The notes: generated from the sequence alone by a model not told the origin. A DNA stretch of 64,000 nt from Streptomyces sp. LUP30 (GCF_001746365.1 NZ_MJAJ01000048.1:1-64000), one strand, 5' to 3'. Positions 23,352 to 33,015 are shown, counted from the first letter of the stretch. Numbers and translations are program-made.

Positions 23352-25607
23352 TCAGGGCGCCTCGAGACGGGCGAGGAGTTCGCGGGCCTCGGCGACGCGC
23401 CGGGGGTCGGCGTCGAGACCGAGCGAGAGACAGCGGGCGAGCGCCTCGCGGGCCTCGGCCGGCCGTCCGGCGGACAGCAGCGCCTCGGCCAGGGAGACGA
23501 GATAGCGGCTCTCCAGGGCGGCGTTCCCGCTCCCCCGGGAGATCGTCACGGCGGTCGTCAGGAAGTCGACGGCCGCCGTCCACCGCTCCTTCGCGGCATG
23601 ACAGGCGCCCATGGCCGCGTGCAGTTGTCCCCGGGCGAAGTCGGCGATGTGCGACGGGATCCGGTCACCGGCCCGGTCCAGGAAGGCCAGGGTGTCGCGG
23701 TACGAGGCGAGCGCCTCCTCCGGCCTGCCGGAGTTCTGCAGAAGGATGCCGTGCCCGTGCTGGGCCTGCAGACTGCCCGGCAGGTCACCGACGGCCTCGA
23801 ACAGAGGGGCGGCCCGGTACATGTGACCGGCGGCCGTGACATGGTCGCCGATCCGGCGCAGGGCCGAGCTGCGGTAGATGTGCCCCCAGGCCCGCTGTCG
23901 CGGATCGGCGGCGCGCTCCGCGGCGGCCAGCGCCTCGGCGGACCGGTCGAGGCTGTCATGGGGGCGGTCCTCGCAGACGAGCAGCGCCCACGCGTGGTAG
24001 TTGAGATGGGTCGCCTCCAGGAGCGGGTCGCCCAGCGCCTGCGCGCTGTGCGCGGCAGCGCCGAAGACCTCGGGCCAGTGACCCCAGAAGATCCACTGGT
24101 CGGAGAACCAGTGCAGGGCCTCGGCCACCTCCACCACGGTCGCGTGCTCGCCCGCGGTCACGGCGGCGCGCAGCGCGGCCAGCCAGCCGTCGCCCTCCGC
24201 CTGGAGCCAGGCCCGCGCCCGGTCCGCGCTCGACAGGTCGACGCTGCCCTGCCAGGCCGCGGGAGGCGGCCCGTGGTCCGGCTCGAACCAGCGCCCCGCC
24301 ACCACCGTGGTCTCCAGCAGCCAGCGATACAGCGCCCTGCGGGCCAGGTCGGCGTCCCGAGCGCTCTCCTCGGCGTCGAGCCGGCTGCGCGCGTACAGCC
24401 GCAGCAGGTCGTGGAGCCGGTAGCGGTCCCCGCTCGCGCCCAGCAGCCCTGCCTCGACCAGTTCCTCCAGCGTGTCCTCGGCGTCGAACAGCGGCTGACC
24501 GGTGAGCTGTGCGGCTCCCGGGGCGCCGGTGTCCGCTCCTGGGACCAGCGCCAGGCGCCGGAACAACCGGGCGGCCGAGGGGGTCAGCCGACGGTAGGAC
24601 AGATCGAAGGCGGCCGCGACGCGCACATCGCCGGCCTGGAGCGCGTGCAGGCGCCGCTCCTCGTCGGCGAGCCGGTCCGCGAGCCGACGGACGGTCCAAC
24701 CGGAGCGGGTGGCCAGCCAGTTGCCGGCCACCCGCAGCGCGAGAGGCAGATGGCCGCAGCGTGCGGCGACTTCGGCGAGGGCTTCCGGATCGGCGGCCGC
24801 CCGCTCGGCCCCGACGAGCGAGGCCAGCAACTCGGCGGCCTCGGTGGGGTGCAGCTCCCCGAGCGGCAGCCGGTGCACGCTGTCCAGCCCGGTCAGCATG
24901 CGACGGCTCGTCACCACCACCATGCTCGCCCCCGCGGCCGGCAGCAGCGGCCGCACCTGCCCCTCGTCCCGGGCGTCGTCCAGGATCAGCAGACAACGCC
25001 GCTCGGCCAACAGCTGCCGGTACAGGGCGCCATGCCCTTCCGGGCCGGCCTGGGCGAGGTCCCGGTCGGACACCTGGAGCGCCCTGAGCACGCTGAGCAC
25101 GAGCTCGCCGGGACCGGGCCGCTCGTCGTGCGTGCCCCGCAGGTCCAGGACCAACTGCCCGTCCGGGAAGAGGTCGGCGAGATCGCGGGCCGCGTGCAGC
25201 GCCAGCGTCGTCTTGCCCGCCCCCGGCGCCCCGGACACCGCCACCGCCACCGGCTGCACGGCGGCCTCGCGCCCCGCGAGTACCGCGAGCCGTGCCAGCT
25301 CCCGGCCCCGGCCCACGAAGTCGTCGACGCCCCGCGGGAACGCGCGCACGCCCGCCGGGCTGTAGCCCCGGGGGCGCCCGGCCCGCGCCGCCGTGAGGAG
25401 CCGCTCCCGCAGCGCCTCGTCCAGGCCGAGGCCGTCCGCGAGCGCGGCGACCGTCCGCCGCTGCGGCGCCGCCCGCCGTCCCCGCTCCAGATCCCCGATG
25501 CCCCGCACACTCACGCCCGACGCCTCGGCCAGACCCTCGATGGTCTGCGAGGCCGACAACCGCAGCTCCCGCAGCAGCGCCCCGAACGCCGCCCGCTCCC
25601 CGCTCAA
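23352..25607 (-). CDS. HTH-NB-ARC-TPR (STAND) regulator
   Basis: A 751-residue protein. Residues about 5-62 are an XRE-type helix-turn-helix (LLRELRLSASQTIEGLAEASGV, GIGDLERGRRAAP). An NB-ARC ATPase follows with P-loop GAPGAGKTT (Lys132), Walker B LLILDDA and the downstream HLPLALRVAG motif. A winged helix (YRLHDLLRLYARSRL) comes next, then TPR-like helices to the end. This is the common actinobacterial STAND layout, in which ligand binding by the TPRs is thought to release ATP-dependent DNA binding. The TTG at 25607 follows AAGGGGCGGGG. A TAGAAT -10 element lies 58 bases upstream. The target is unknown. Confidence 0.87.
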   Translation of the reverse strand: MSGERAAFGALLRELRLSASQTIEGLAEASGVSVRGIGDLERGRRAAPQRRTVAALADGLGLDEALRERLLTAARAGRPRGYSPAGVRAFPRGVDDFVGRGRELARLAVLAGREAAVQPVAVAVSGAPGAGKTTLALHAARDLADLFPDGQLVLDLRGTHDERPGPGELVLSVLRALQVSDRDLAQAGPEGHGALYRQLLAERRCLLILDDARDEGQVRPLLPAAGASMVVVTSRRMLTGLDSVHRLPLGELHPTEAAELLASLVGAERAAADPEALAEVAARCGHLPLALRVAGNWLATRSGWTVRRLADRLADEERRLHALQAGDVRVAAAFDLSYRRLTPSAARLFRRLALVPGADTGAPGAAQLTGQPLFDAEDTLEELVEAGLLGASGDRYRLHDLLRLYARSRLDAEESARDADLARRALYRWLLETTVVAGRWFEPDHGPPPAAWQGSVDLSSADRARAWLQAEGDGWLAALRAAVTAGEHATVVEVAEALHWFSDQWIFWGHWPEVFGAAAHSAQALGDPLLEATHLNYHAWALLVCEDRPHDSLDRSAEALAAAERAADPRQRAWGHIYRSSALRRIGDHVTAAGHMYRAAPLFEAVGDLPGSLQAQHGHGILLQNSGRPEEALASYRDTLAFLDRAGDRIPSHIADFARGQLHAAMGACHAAKERWTAAVDFLTTAVTISRGSGNAALESRYLVSLAEALLSAGRPAEAREALARCLSLGLDADPRRVAEARELLARLEAP

Positions 25608-25664
25608 CCCCGCCCCTTCGGCTCGTCATGCTCCCTGCCGACGCCCCCGAACATGATCATCGGG

Positions 25665-25670
25665 ATTCTA
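25665..25670 (-). promoter_or_regulatory. -10 element for the NB-ARC regulator gene
   Basis: TAGAAT on the minus strand, an exact match to the streptomycete -10 consensus, in a locally AT-rich stretch. It implies a leader of about 50 bases. The -35 region is not convincing. Confidence 0.45.
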
Positions 25671-25747
25671 GAAGGACCGGACCGCCGAGGTCCGTGCCGA
25701 CCGCCATCCGGACGACGCCGCCCGCGGCCGCGACGCGCTCGCCGCCG

Positions 25748-27316
25748 TCACCCGGGAGGCAGGGCGGTCACCAGACGGCGGATCGTGGACTCTTCGAGCG
25801 CCGGGTTGGCGGCGGCGTGGTGGACGAGCTCCTCGTCGTCGAGCAGTTGTGTCAGCCGCGGCCGCGGGAGGCGGGGATGGCGCGCGAAGGCGGCCCGCAC
25901 GCCGGGGTCGGGGTCCCGGGTGAGCCGTTCCACGGTCTGCGGCGCGGTCCGGGGATCGCGAGCGGCGAGCGGGCGGACGGCCGGATCCTCGTCGTCGGCG
26001 TGGACGGCGAGACCCTCGCCCGGAAAGCCGGGCCGTGTCAGGAGATGCTCGCGTTCGCGGCCGGTGTACTCGAGGTAGCTGCGCAGCAGCAGGTCGGCGG
26101 GGGCGTCCGGGTGATTCTGGGCGAGGAGAACGCGTACGCCCAGGTCGTCGTCTGCGGCCAGCCGGGCCACCAGGTCCGGGGGCAGCGCGTGTTCGCGTGC
26201 GGCCTCGCGACGCAGCATCGGGTGAGCGGAGAGCGCGTCGCGGCGGACGGCCGACGGGTGACGCGGCGTCGGTGAAGGGCGGTGGTGGACGAAGTCGCCG
26301 TCCACCCGCACCTCGTAGTCGATGGCGGACCGTTCCCGCTCGCTCCACGCCGGGTGGACGGAGACCGCCAGGCGCACCTGCGGATCGGCGTCCGCGGCGA
26401 GGGCGGCGCGCTCCTCGGGGCCGAGGTCCGGGTGCCGGGCCACCGTGCGGCGCACCGAGGGATCACGGTCGCCGACGAGGGCTCGGCGTTCGGCGGTCCC
26501 GAGGTCCCCGCGGCGCGCGATCTCCCGCCGGACCTCCGGATCCGGGTCGGCGGCCAGAAGGACCACGAAGTCGGGCGGCAGAGCGGCGTTGGACGCGATC
26601 ATCGCCCGTTCGTCGGGGCCGGCCGGTGTGCTGAGGACGCTCTCCACGACGGTCCTGCTGAGCGCCAGATGGAGCAGCGCGTCGGTGCGGCCGTGACAGG
26701 ACCGCGGAGGCAGGACGCTCTCCACCCATGCCGGATCGTCCTCCCGCGCGAAGCGCCGGGCCCTCCGCCGTACCTCGTCGTCGGGGTCGGCCAGCAGGGC
26801 GGCCCGCGTCTCGGCGGGCAGCCCCCGCCACGAACCGGTTCCCCAGAGCCGGACCTTCGCCACCGGGTGCGTCGGCATGGCCCGCCGCAGCCCGGCGGAT
26901 ATCTGCCCGTGGAAGGAACCGCCCAGGTGCTCGTCCTCGAAGGCGGTGATCATGTGGACGACGGCGTCGTCGGGCAGCGGTTCGAGGCCCGCGGGACCGG
27001 TCGGCCGGGGCCCTTCGGCCAGATGGGCGCGGACGAGCCAGTCCGGGTCCTTCAGCAGCCGTGCCCGTTGGCGCGGATCCACATGGAGGTTGCGGGCGAA
27101 GAAGCTGCGCGTGCGGGCGTCGGGATGCGCGATCACCGCGTCCACGACGGTGTCGGGCAGGACCCGGTCCCGGCACAGCACCATCCGTACCGCGGGCGGA
27201 GCGTCGGCCAGCAGCCGGTGCAGTGCGTCGACCGGGGTGGACGGATTGAGCGCGAGCCCGGCGAGGCGCCGGGTCGGCAGATCGGCGTCGGCCCAGATCC
27301 CTTCGGGCGTGGGCAT
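25748..27316 (-). CDS. Leucine-rich repeat variant (LRV) protein
   Basis: A 522-residue soluble protein built of roughly 24-residue helical repeats such as LLAADPDPEVRREIARRGDLGTAERRALVGD, RDPSVRRTVARHPDLGPEERAALAAD and ADPQVRLAVSVHPAW. The (A)DxDPxVRxxVARHPxL pattern is that of the LRV/HEAT-like families, which form curved protein-binding solenoids. No catalytic domain is seen. The ATG at 27316 is used; a longer frame reaches 27370 but would start inside the terminator hairpin. It follows the NB-ARC gene's promoter region and is in the same orientation as the surrounding genes. Function unknown. Confidence 0.8.
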   Translation of the reverse strand: MPTPEGIWADADLPTRRLAGLALNPSTPVDALHRLLADAPPAVRMVLCRDRVLPDTVVDAVIAHPDARTRSFFARNLHVDPRQRARLLKDPDWLVRAHLAEGPRPTGPAGLEPLPDDAVVHMITAFEDEHLGGSFHGQISAGLRRAMPTHPVAKVRLWGTGSWRGLPAETRAALLADPDDEVRRRARRFAREDDPAWVESVLPPRSCHGRTDALLHLALSRTVVESVLSTPAGPDERAMIASNAALPPDFVVLLAADPDPEVRREIARRGDLGTAERRALVGDRDPSVRRTVARHPDLGPEERAALAADADPQVRLAVSVHPAWSERERSAIDYEVRVDGDFVHHRPSPTPRHPSAVRRDALSAHPMLRREAAREHALPPDLVARLAADDDLGVRVLLAQNHPDAPADLLLRSYLEYTGREREHLLTRPGFPGEGLAVHADDEDPAVRPLAARDPRTAPQTVERLTRDPDPGVRAAFARHPRLPRPRLTQLLDDEELVHHAAANPALEESTIRRLVTALPPG

Positions 27317-27340
27317 GTGCGGGACCCCCCGGGCAAAGGC

Positions 27341-27370
27341 ATGGGCCCCCTGCGGTGGCAGGGGGCCCAT
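27341..27370 (-). terminator. Strong terminator after the GH43 gene
   Basis: ATGGGCCCCCTGC and GCAGGGGGCCCAT make a perfect 13-bp stem with a GGTG loop. It lies 41 bases beyond the GH43 stop on the minus strand and is followed by GCCTTTG. Confidence 0.85.
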
Positions 27371-27411
27371 GACCCTAACCGCCCGGCGCGAGCACGCGCC
27401 AGGCTCGTTCC

Positions 27412-30400
27412 CTAGTGGTGGCGCGGTCCGACCATGATCACGCCGGCGATCCTGGTGATGACGCCGGTGTCGTGGACGACAGTCCCGCCGGACGTCTTCC
27501 AGATCGTGATGTGGAAGGTGTCCGGGCCGTCCGTGGCGGTGACGCGGAAGCTGTAGCCGCTCTTGCCGTTGACGGTGCCGGAGCCCTGGAGGACGGCCCG
27601 GTTGCCGGACACCACCAGCCAGTCGAGGTGGCCGGACCGGAACTTCAGGGACTGCGGCTTCAGGGTGAAGGCGACCGCGCCGGCCGGGGCGGTGGCCCCC
27701 GGCAGATAGCCGGCCGAGACGGAGAAGAACGGCTTGCCCCGGGACGCGGAGAGGCCCGCGCCCACCACCGGCCCGGCCGCCCGGTTGTACACGATCACCT
27801 CGGGCAGTGTCGTGGTGCCCGTCGCGCCGTCGTCGTCCTTGACGGTGATCACCGGGCGGAAGATGCCCGCCGCGGTGTAGACGTGCTCGGCGCGGCAGCC
27901 GGTCGTGGTGACCTTGCCGGTGGCCGGCCTGCCGCCGTCCTTCCAGTCGACGGTGCAGGTGTGGGTGTCACCGGCGCCCGGGTCGGTGATCCGGGCGGTG
28001 ACGACCGCCGGCCTGCCGACCGACACCGGGGAGGCCGGGCCGGCGGCGGAGGGGATCGAGGGCGCCGCGTTGGCCACCGTGACGACGGCCGTGTCGGTGC
28101 TGCGGCCGCCGGTCAGGGTGAGGGTGAAGACGCCGTCGTCGGTGCAGGTGACCGAGGTGCGGGCCGCGGTGGGGGCCGCGACCGTGCAGGGCGCGTCCTT
28201 CTGCACGGTCCACTTCGCGCCGCCCGCCCCCGAGAGCGTGCCGTTCAGGGCGATCGCGGAGCCCTCCACACCCCGGGCGTCCGGCCCGGCGTGCACGACG
28301 GTGACCGGGTCGACGCCGGTGAGGGTGGGCACGACCTTCTTGATCAGGCCGTCGGCGTCGAACTCCAGCTTGTCGATGGTGGTTTCACGGTGGGTGCCGT
28401 CACCGCCGGGGATCGCGAAGCGGTGGTAGGCGATGTACCAGTCGTCCGTGCCAGGCACCTGGACGACCGAGTGGTGTCCGGTGCCCTTGATGCCGAGGGA
28501 GAGATCCTTCTCCAGGATCACGCCCCGCTCGGTCCACGGACCCGTGGGGGAGGGGCCGGTGGCGTAGGCGACCCGGTAGTTCTCGTCCCGGGTGTCGTTC
28601 TCCGACCACATGAAGTAGTAGACGCCCTTGCGCTTGACGACGAACGCGCCCTCGTTGAATCCGCTCGGGGTGATGTCCTCGACCTTCGCGGTGTCGATCG
28701 AGGTCATGTCGGCGTTCAGCGGCACGACGTACCCGTGTCCGTTGCCGAAGTACAGGTAGGACCGGCCGTCGTCGTCGGTGAAGGCCGCCGGGTCGATCAT
28801 CTGGCCGGGGAACTGGCCCGCCTTCAGCAGGGGCTTGCCGAGGGCGTCCTTGAAGGGGCCGGTGGGCGAGTCGGAGACGGCGACGCCGATGTTGGCGTCC
28901 GCGCAGAAGTAGAAGTAGTACTTGCCGTTCTTCTCGGCGATCGTCGGCGCCCAGGCCCTGCTGTCGGCCCAGCTGACGTCCGGCCCCAGGTCGAGGATGA
29001 CGCCGTGGTCGGTCCAGTGCACCAGGTCGGTCGAGGAGTAGGCCTTGAACTGCGTGCCGCTCCAGCCGTCGAAGCCGTCGGTGGTCGGGTAGATGTAGAA
29101 GGTGTCGCCGAAGCGGACGATGTTCGGGTCGGCGTTGAGCCCCGGCAGGACCGGGCTCTTCATGATCAGCGCCGACACGGTCCAGGTGCGCTTCTTGCCG
29201 TCGGAGCCGGTCACTTCATAGGTCTGCGGCTTGCTGAAGTCGCGCAGGGTGCCGGAGGCCGGGCTGATGCCGGCGCCATGGGCCAGGGTGAACTGCGGCG
29301 CCAGGGCGGTGACGTCGCTGCCCTCGGTCAGCGGCAGCACGATCGTGCTGTTCTTGTCGTTGATCAGCGCGTCCACCTTGAGCGCCGGGTGGGTCGCCGA
29401 GGCGATGCCGGTGGTGTTGCCGGCGAGCTCCAGGACCTCGGCGGGCGTAAGGGCCCGGTTGTAGATCCGGAAGTCGTCGACCTCGCCGGCGAAGTACGGG
29501 TCCGGGGAGTACAGGGACTTTCCGATGTAGCCCGAGGCGTCCTTGGCCGAGTCGTACAGCTCGGACGGCTTGACGGTGACGCCGTTCACGCGGGCGACCT
29601 CGGCGCCGTCCACGTAGAGGATCGCCGTCTGGGTCGCGCCGTCCAGCGTGACGGTGAGGTGCTTCCACTCGCCCGGGGTGAGCTGCGAGCCGCCGATCAT
29701 CTGCTTCTCGCCGGACCAGGTGGCCTTGGTGATCGCGGAGAACAGCTTGCCGCCGCCGTTGGAGGGAGTGGCGAACAGGTACCTGTCGCTGTCGGGTCCC
29801 AGCCCGAACAGCCACTGGAAGTTGTCGCCTCCCTTCCACTTGACGTACGTGGAGACGGTGACGCCGTCCACGTCCTTGAGCACCCCGTTGGGGATCTTCA
29901 CATACGGCGAGTCGGAGGTGCTGGAGCCGCCGGACATCTTGAACGAGCCGCCCTCGACGCCGGTCCCGAAGGCCGGCGTACGGACGTAGGTGCCGTGGTA
30001 TCCGTGGCCGCTGGAGTCACGGACGATGTTGCCGCCGTTCTCGTCGAAGCCGTAGTGCAGGAGCAGATCGGCGGGGACGTCCGGGCCCTCGGCGGAGACC
30101 GTGATCTCGGCGTGGACCTCGATCGCCGCGTCCCCCGGCAGCTTGCCCTTCACCGTGAAGGACCCGGCCTGCGCGTACTGCGATGGCGCCACGTCCGCCC
30201 AGGTGACGGTGACGGGCCGCTTGGCGCCGTCGGCGTACTCGGCGATCACGGTGGCCGGCAGCACCGGGGCCTCACCGATGCGTGTCTTCACCGACACGTC
30301 CTCGGCGCCCGTGACGATCTGGTCCGGCTGGTAGGCGCGCAGCAGCCGGTCGTACTCGGCCTGCGTGACCGGCAGGACGGTGCCGTGGCGCGGCTTCGAG

Positions 30401-32589
30401 GGCAGGTCGTAGCCGGTGGACGGGGTCCAGGCGCCCGAGGCGAGGTCCTTCGTCTCGAACGGGATGTAGCCGCGGCCGCCGAACTCGTCGAGGAAGGCGT
30501 ACCACTTGTCCTCGGTGTTGGACTTGAAGACCAGCGGCCCCTCGGCCGCGTTCATCGCTCCCTTGCCGATGCCCTCGGCGACCGGGTCCCAGGAGAGGTT
30601 CAGCAGCGAGTCGCTCTTCTCCTCGAAGATGAACTTGCTGTTGGGGGTGGAGGAGGTGTTGTTGCGCTCGTCCTTCGACAGCCGGAAGTACGTGCCGTCG
30701 TGCTGGATCACCGTGGAGTCGATGACGGAGTAGCCGCGGTCGATCCAGACCTTGGGCTCGCTGAAGGTGTAGAAGTCGCGGGTGGTGGCGTACATCATCC
30801 GGTTGTAGGTATCTCCGGAGTGCGAGGCGTTGTCGTACAGCTTCGACGCCCAGAACACCACGTACTGGCCGAGCTTGGAGTCGTAGTAGGCCTCCGGGGC
30901 CCACGTGTTGCCGGCGCTGTCGGGGGAGATCTTCACCAGGCGCTGGTTCGTCCAGTGCACGAGGTCGGTGGACTCCCAGACCATGATGGACTTGCTGCCG
31001 CTGCGCTGCGAGCGGTCCCAGTCGCCGTTGCCGTAGATCCTGAGGTCGGTGGCGATCTGGTAGAACTTGTCGCCCTCGGGGGAGCGGATGATGAACGGGT
31101 CGCGCAGGCCCTTCTCGCCGAGCGTGGAGGTCAGGACGGGCTTGCCGTCGTTGAGCTCGCGCCACTTCAGCGGGTCGTCGCCCTTGCTGAGGGCCGCGTA
31201 GAGCTGCTCGCCGTCCGCGGTGCCCTCGCCGGTGAAGTAGCTGAACATGTAGCCCTTGAGGGCTTCCTTCACGGGGAGTTCGGGGACCTTCGCGGTGAAC
31301 GTGCGGGTCGTCCTCGCGTCGCCCTTGGCGACGGTCGCGGTCAGGTCGGCCGTGGTGGCGCCTGCGCCGTGCGCGGGACGGTGGACCACGCCGTCGGAGG
31401 AGACGACGTCCTCCTTCGCCGAGGACCAGGTCACGGTGGTGCCGTACGCGCCCGTCGCGGGGAGGGTGAGGTTGCCGCGGGCGTCGTCCAGGTTGTGGAC
31501 GGTGAGGGCCTCGGCGGCCTGCGCGGTGGCGGCCTTGTCGTCGAGGGCCGGCAGGACCGTGACGTCGAAGGACCGGGTGGCGGAGACGGAGCCCTTCTTG
31601 AGGGTCGCGGTGAGCGTCGCGTGCCCCTCGGGTTCGCCCGCGGCCGGTCGGGTCACCTTGCCCGCATCGGACACCACGCCGGTGTCGTCGCTGGACCAGG
31701 TGATGGCGGAGCCGCCGGCCGGGCCGGTCTTCGGCAGGGTCAGGTCGGCGGTGACGGCGCTCGTGTCGCCGAGGTCCAGTGCGGCCTTGTCGTCGGCGAC
31801 GCCCTGCGTGGCCACGGGCAGGGAGAGCTGCTCGACCTCGCCGGCGTTCAGCGCGCGGTCGTACACGCGGAAGTCGCGCATGCTGCCCTTGAAGAGCCGG
31901 TCGCCCGAGTAGACGGACTTGCCGATGGCGTTGGCCGTGGTCGTGCCCGAGCCGATCGCGCCGGGGGTGATGGTCACCGAGGTGTTGCGGGCGACCTCCA
32001 CGCCGTCCTCGTACAGCACGCCCGTGGTGCCGGACTGGGTGTACGTCAGATGCTTCCACACGGCGCGGGTGAGGTTGTGGGAGTCGGCGGGCTTGGTGTT
32101 CTGCTCGGTCGACCAGTTGCCGGTCGCGATCGAGGTGCGCAGGGAGTTGCCCGTGGTGAACAGGTAACCGTTGCCGTTGCCTGCGCTGGTGTTGCCGAAG
32201 CCGTAGAGGAAGTAGGGCGTGGCCTGGGCGGCGTCCATCTTCACGTCCATCGCGACGCTGATCGACGTCATGCCCTTCATCACGTCGTTCGGGACCTTGA
32301 CGTAGGTGTCCGAGCCGTTGAAGGAGAGGCCCTGGCCGGACGAGGACCAGTCGGCGGCGCCGTTGACCGTGCCGTCCAGACCGTGGCCCGAGGCGTCGGG
32401 GACGGTCGTGCCGGAGGCCCCGTCGAACTTGTACCAGAGGGCCAGACCGTCGGTGACGTCGGCGGCCTCCGTGGCCCGGGCGGGAATCGCCGTCCCGGCC
32501 AGGCCCACGAGCAGGGACACGGCGGTCAGTGCGGCCAGTCGGCCTGCCCCCTGTCGTGTGCGGCCGCGGAGTCGATGTCTGTGCGCCAT
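27412..32589 (-). CDS. Secreted multi-modular glycosidase with two GH43 catalytic modules
   Basis: A 1725-residue exported enzyme. A signal peptide (1-40) is followed by a LamG/concanavalin-like domain (about 45-255), two bacterial Ig-like modules (260-435), a first GH43 five-bladed propeller (about 445-750), an Ig-like module, a second LamG domain (about 840-1055), a linker, a second GH43 propeller (about 1145-1460), then Ig/PKD-like modules and a beta-rich C-terminus. Both propellers keep the full triad: Asp497, Asp624 and Glu683 in the first; Asp1154, Asp1266 and Glu1313 in the second. GH43 enzymes act on arabinans, xylans or galactans. The two LamG domains probably bind carbohydrate. The ATG at 32589 (MAHRHRLRGRTRQGAGRLAA) gives the best signal peptide. 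The gene appears to be transcribed alone. Confidence 0.9.
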   Translation of the reverse strand: MAHRHRLRGRTRQGAGRLAALTAVSLLVGLAGTAIPARATEAADVTDGLALWYKFDGASGTTVPDASGHGLDGTVNGAADWSSSGQGLSFNGSDTYVKVPNDVMKGMTSISVAMDVKMDAAQATPYFLYGFGNTSAGNGNGYLFTTGNSLRTSIATGNWSTEQNTKPADSHNLTRAVWKHLTYTQSGTTGVLYEDGVEVARNTSVTITPGAIGSGTTTANAIGKSVYSGDRLFKGSMRDFRVYDRALNAGEVEQLSLPVATQGVADDKAALDLGDTSAVTADLTLPKTGPAGGSAITWSSDDTGVVSDAGKVTRPAAGEPEGHATLTATLKKGSVSATRSFDVTVLPALDDKAATAQAAEALTVHNLDDARGNLTLPATGAYGTTVTWSSAKEDVVSSDGVVHRPAHGAGATTADLTATVAKGDARTTRTFTAKVPELPVKEALKGYMFSYFTGEGTADGEQLYAALSKGDDPLKWRELNDGKPVLTSTLGEKGLRDPFIIRSPEGDKFYQIATDLRIYGNGDWDRSQRSGSKSIMVWESTDLVHWTNQRLVKISPDSAGNTWAPEAYYDSKLGQYVVFWASKLYDNASHSGDTYNRMMYATTRDFYTFSEPKVWIDRGYSVIDSTVIQHDGTYFRLSKDERNNTSSTPNSKFIFEEKSDSLLNLSWDPVAEGIGKGAMNAAEGPLVFKSNTEDKWYAFLDEFGGRGYIPFETKDLASGAWTPSTGYDLPSKPRHGTVLPVTQAEYDRLLRAYQPDQIVTGAEDVSVKTRIGEAPVLPATVIAEYADGAKRPVTVTWADVAPSQYAQAGSFTVKGKLPGDAAIEVHAEITVSAEGPDVPADLLLHYGFDENGGNIVRDSSGHGYHGTYVRTPAFGTGVEGGSFKMSGGSSTSDSPYVKIPNGVLKDVDGVTVSTYVKWKGGDNFQWLFGLGPDSDRYLFATPSNGGGKLFSAITKATWSGEKQMIGGSQLTPGEWKHLTVTLDGATQTAILYVDGAEVARVNGVTVKPSELYDSAKDASGYIGKSLYSPDPYFAGEVDDFRIYNRALTPAEVLELAGNTTGIASATHPALKVDALINDKNSTIVLPLTEGSDVTALAPQFTLAHGAGISPASGTLRDFSKPQTYEVTGSDGKKRTWTVSALIMKSPVLPGLNADPNIVRFGDTFYIYPTTDGFDGWSGTQFKAYSSTDLVHWTDHGVILDLGPDVSWADSRAWAPTIAEKNGKYYFYFCADANIGVAVSDSPTGPFKDALGKPLLKAGQFPGQMIDPAAFTDDDGRSYLYFGNGHGYVVPLNADMTSIDTAKVEDITPSGFNEGAFVVKRKGVYYFMWSENDTRDENYRVAYATGPSPTGPWTERGVILEKDLSLGIKGTGHHSVVQVPGTDDWYIAYHRFAIPGGDGTHRETTIDKLEFDADGLIKKVVPTLTGVDPVTVVHAGPDARGVEGSAIALNGTLSGAGGAKWTVQKDAPCTVAAPTAARTSVTCTDDGVFTLTLTGGRSTDTAVVTVANAAPSIPSAAGPASPVSVGRPAVVTARITDPGAGDTHTCTVDWKDGGRPATGKVTTTGCRAEHVYTAAGIFRPVITVKDDDGATGTTTLPEVIVYNRAAGPVVGAGLSASRGKPFFSVSAGYLPGATAPAGAVAFTLKPQSLKFRSGHLDWLVVSGNRAVLQGSGTVNGKSGYSFRVTATDGPDTFHITIWKTSGGTVVHDTGVITRIAGVIMVGPRHH

Positions 32590-32652
32590 GGGGGACCGCC
32601 GTTTCAACCGTGTGACGTGATGTTGCAGGAGTGTCAAACGGTGTGCATGGCC

Positions 32653-32693
32653 GCGTCAAGACTTCTCGAACGATGTCCGACAGGCCGAACGAT
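32653..32693 (-). promoter_or_regulatory. Promoter region and direct repeats upstream of the GH43 gene
   Basis: ATCGTTCG (minus strand) occurs twice, at 32667-32674 and 32686-32693, with starts 19 bp apart, close to two helical turns. TTGACG at 32653-32658 could be the -35 element, with TGACAC 17 bases downstream as a weak -10. Directly repeated half-sites above a -35 are typical of activator binding. Confidence 0.35.
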
Positions 32694-32985
32694 TGAGAAC
32701 GGCGAACGGTCTCAGGAGCGGCGGACGGCCCGACCGCCCCCGCCCGCGCGGACGACCGCCCCGGGGAACGCCGGTGCGGCGCGGGTGGGTTGGGACCCCC
32801 TCGTTCCTCGCGGGTCACGGGCTCACGGACAGCGACGCCTACCGGGAGATTACGGACGGGGCGGACTCGGAAGGCGGCCTCCTGAAGCTGCCGGACGGCG
32901 TGCGCAGGGGTCCAACCCGGTCACCGTCAAGCGCTGGTGAGCAGCCGGACCGACGAGGTCCACCAGCCGGCCGCGGAGGATACCA

Positions 32986-33015
32986 CGGCCGTCCTCAGGG
33001 CGACCTGAGCGGCCG
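32986..33015 (+). terminator. Hairpin upstream of pyruvate carboxylase
   Basis: CGGCCG-TC-CTCAGG pairs with CCTGAG-CGGCCG: 12 bp with a two-base bulge and a GCGA tetraloop. There is no intact upstream gene for it to terminate, so it may belong to a lost gene or insulate pyc. Confidence 0.4.

Noticed and set aside
27415..32940. A 5.5-kb open frame on the plus strand opposite the GH43 gene
   Set aside because: Open only because of GC-rich antisense codon bias. It has Gly/Val/Arg-rich composition, no domains, and the minus-strand protein has clear signal peptide and catalytic motifs.
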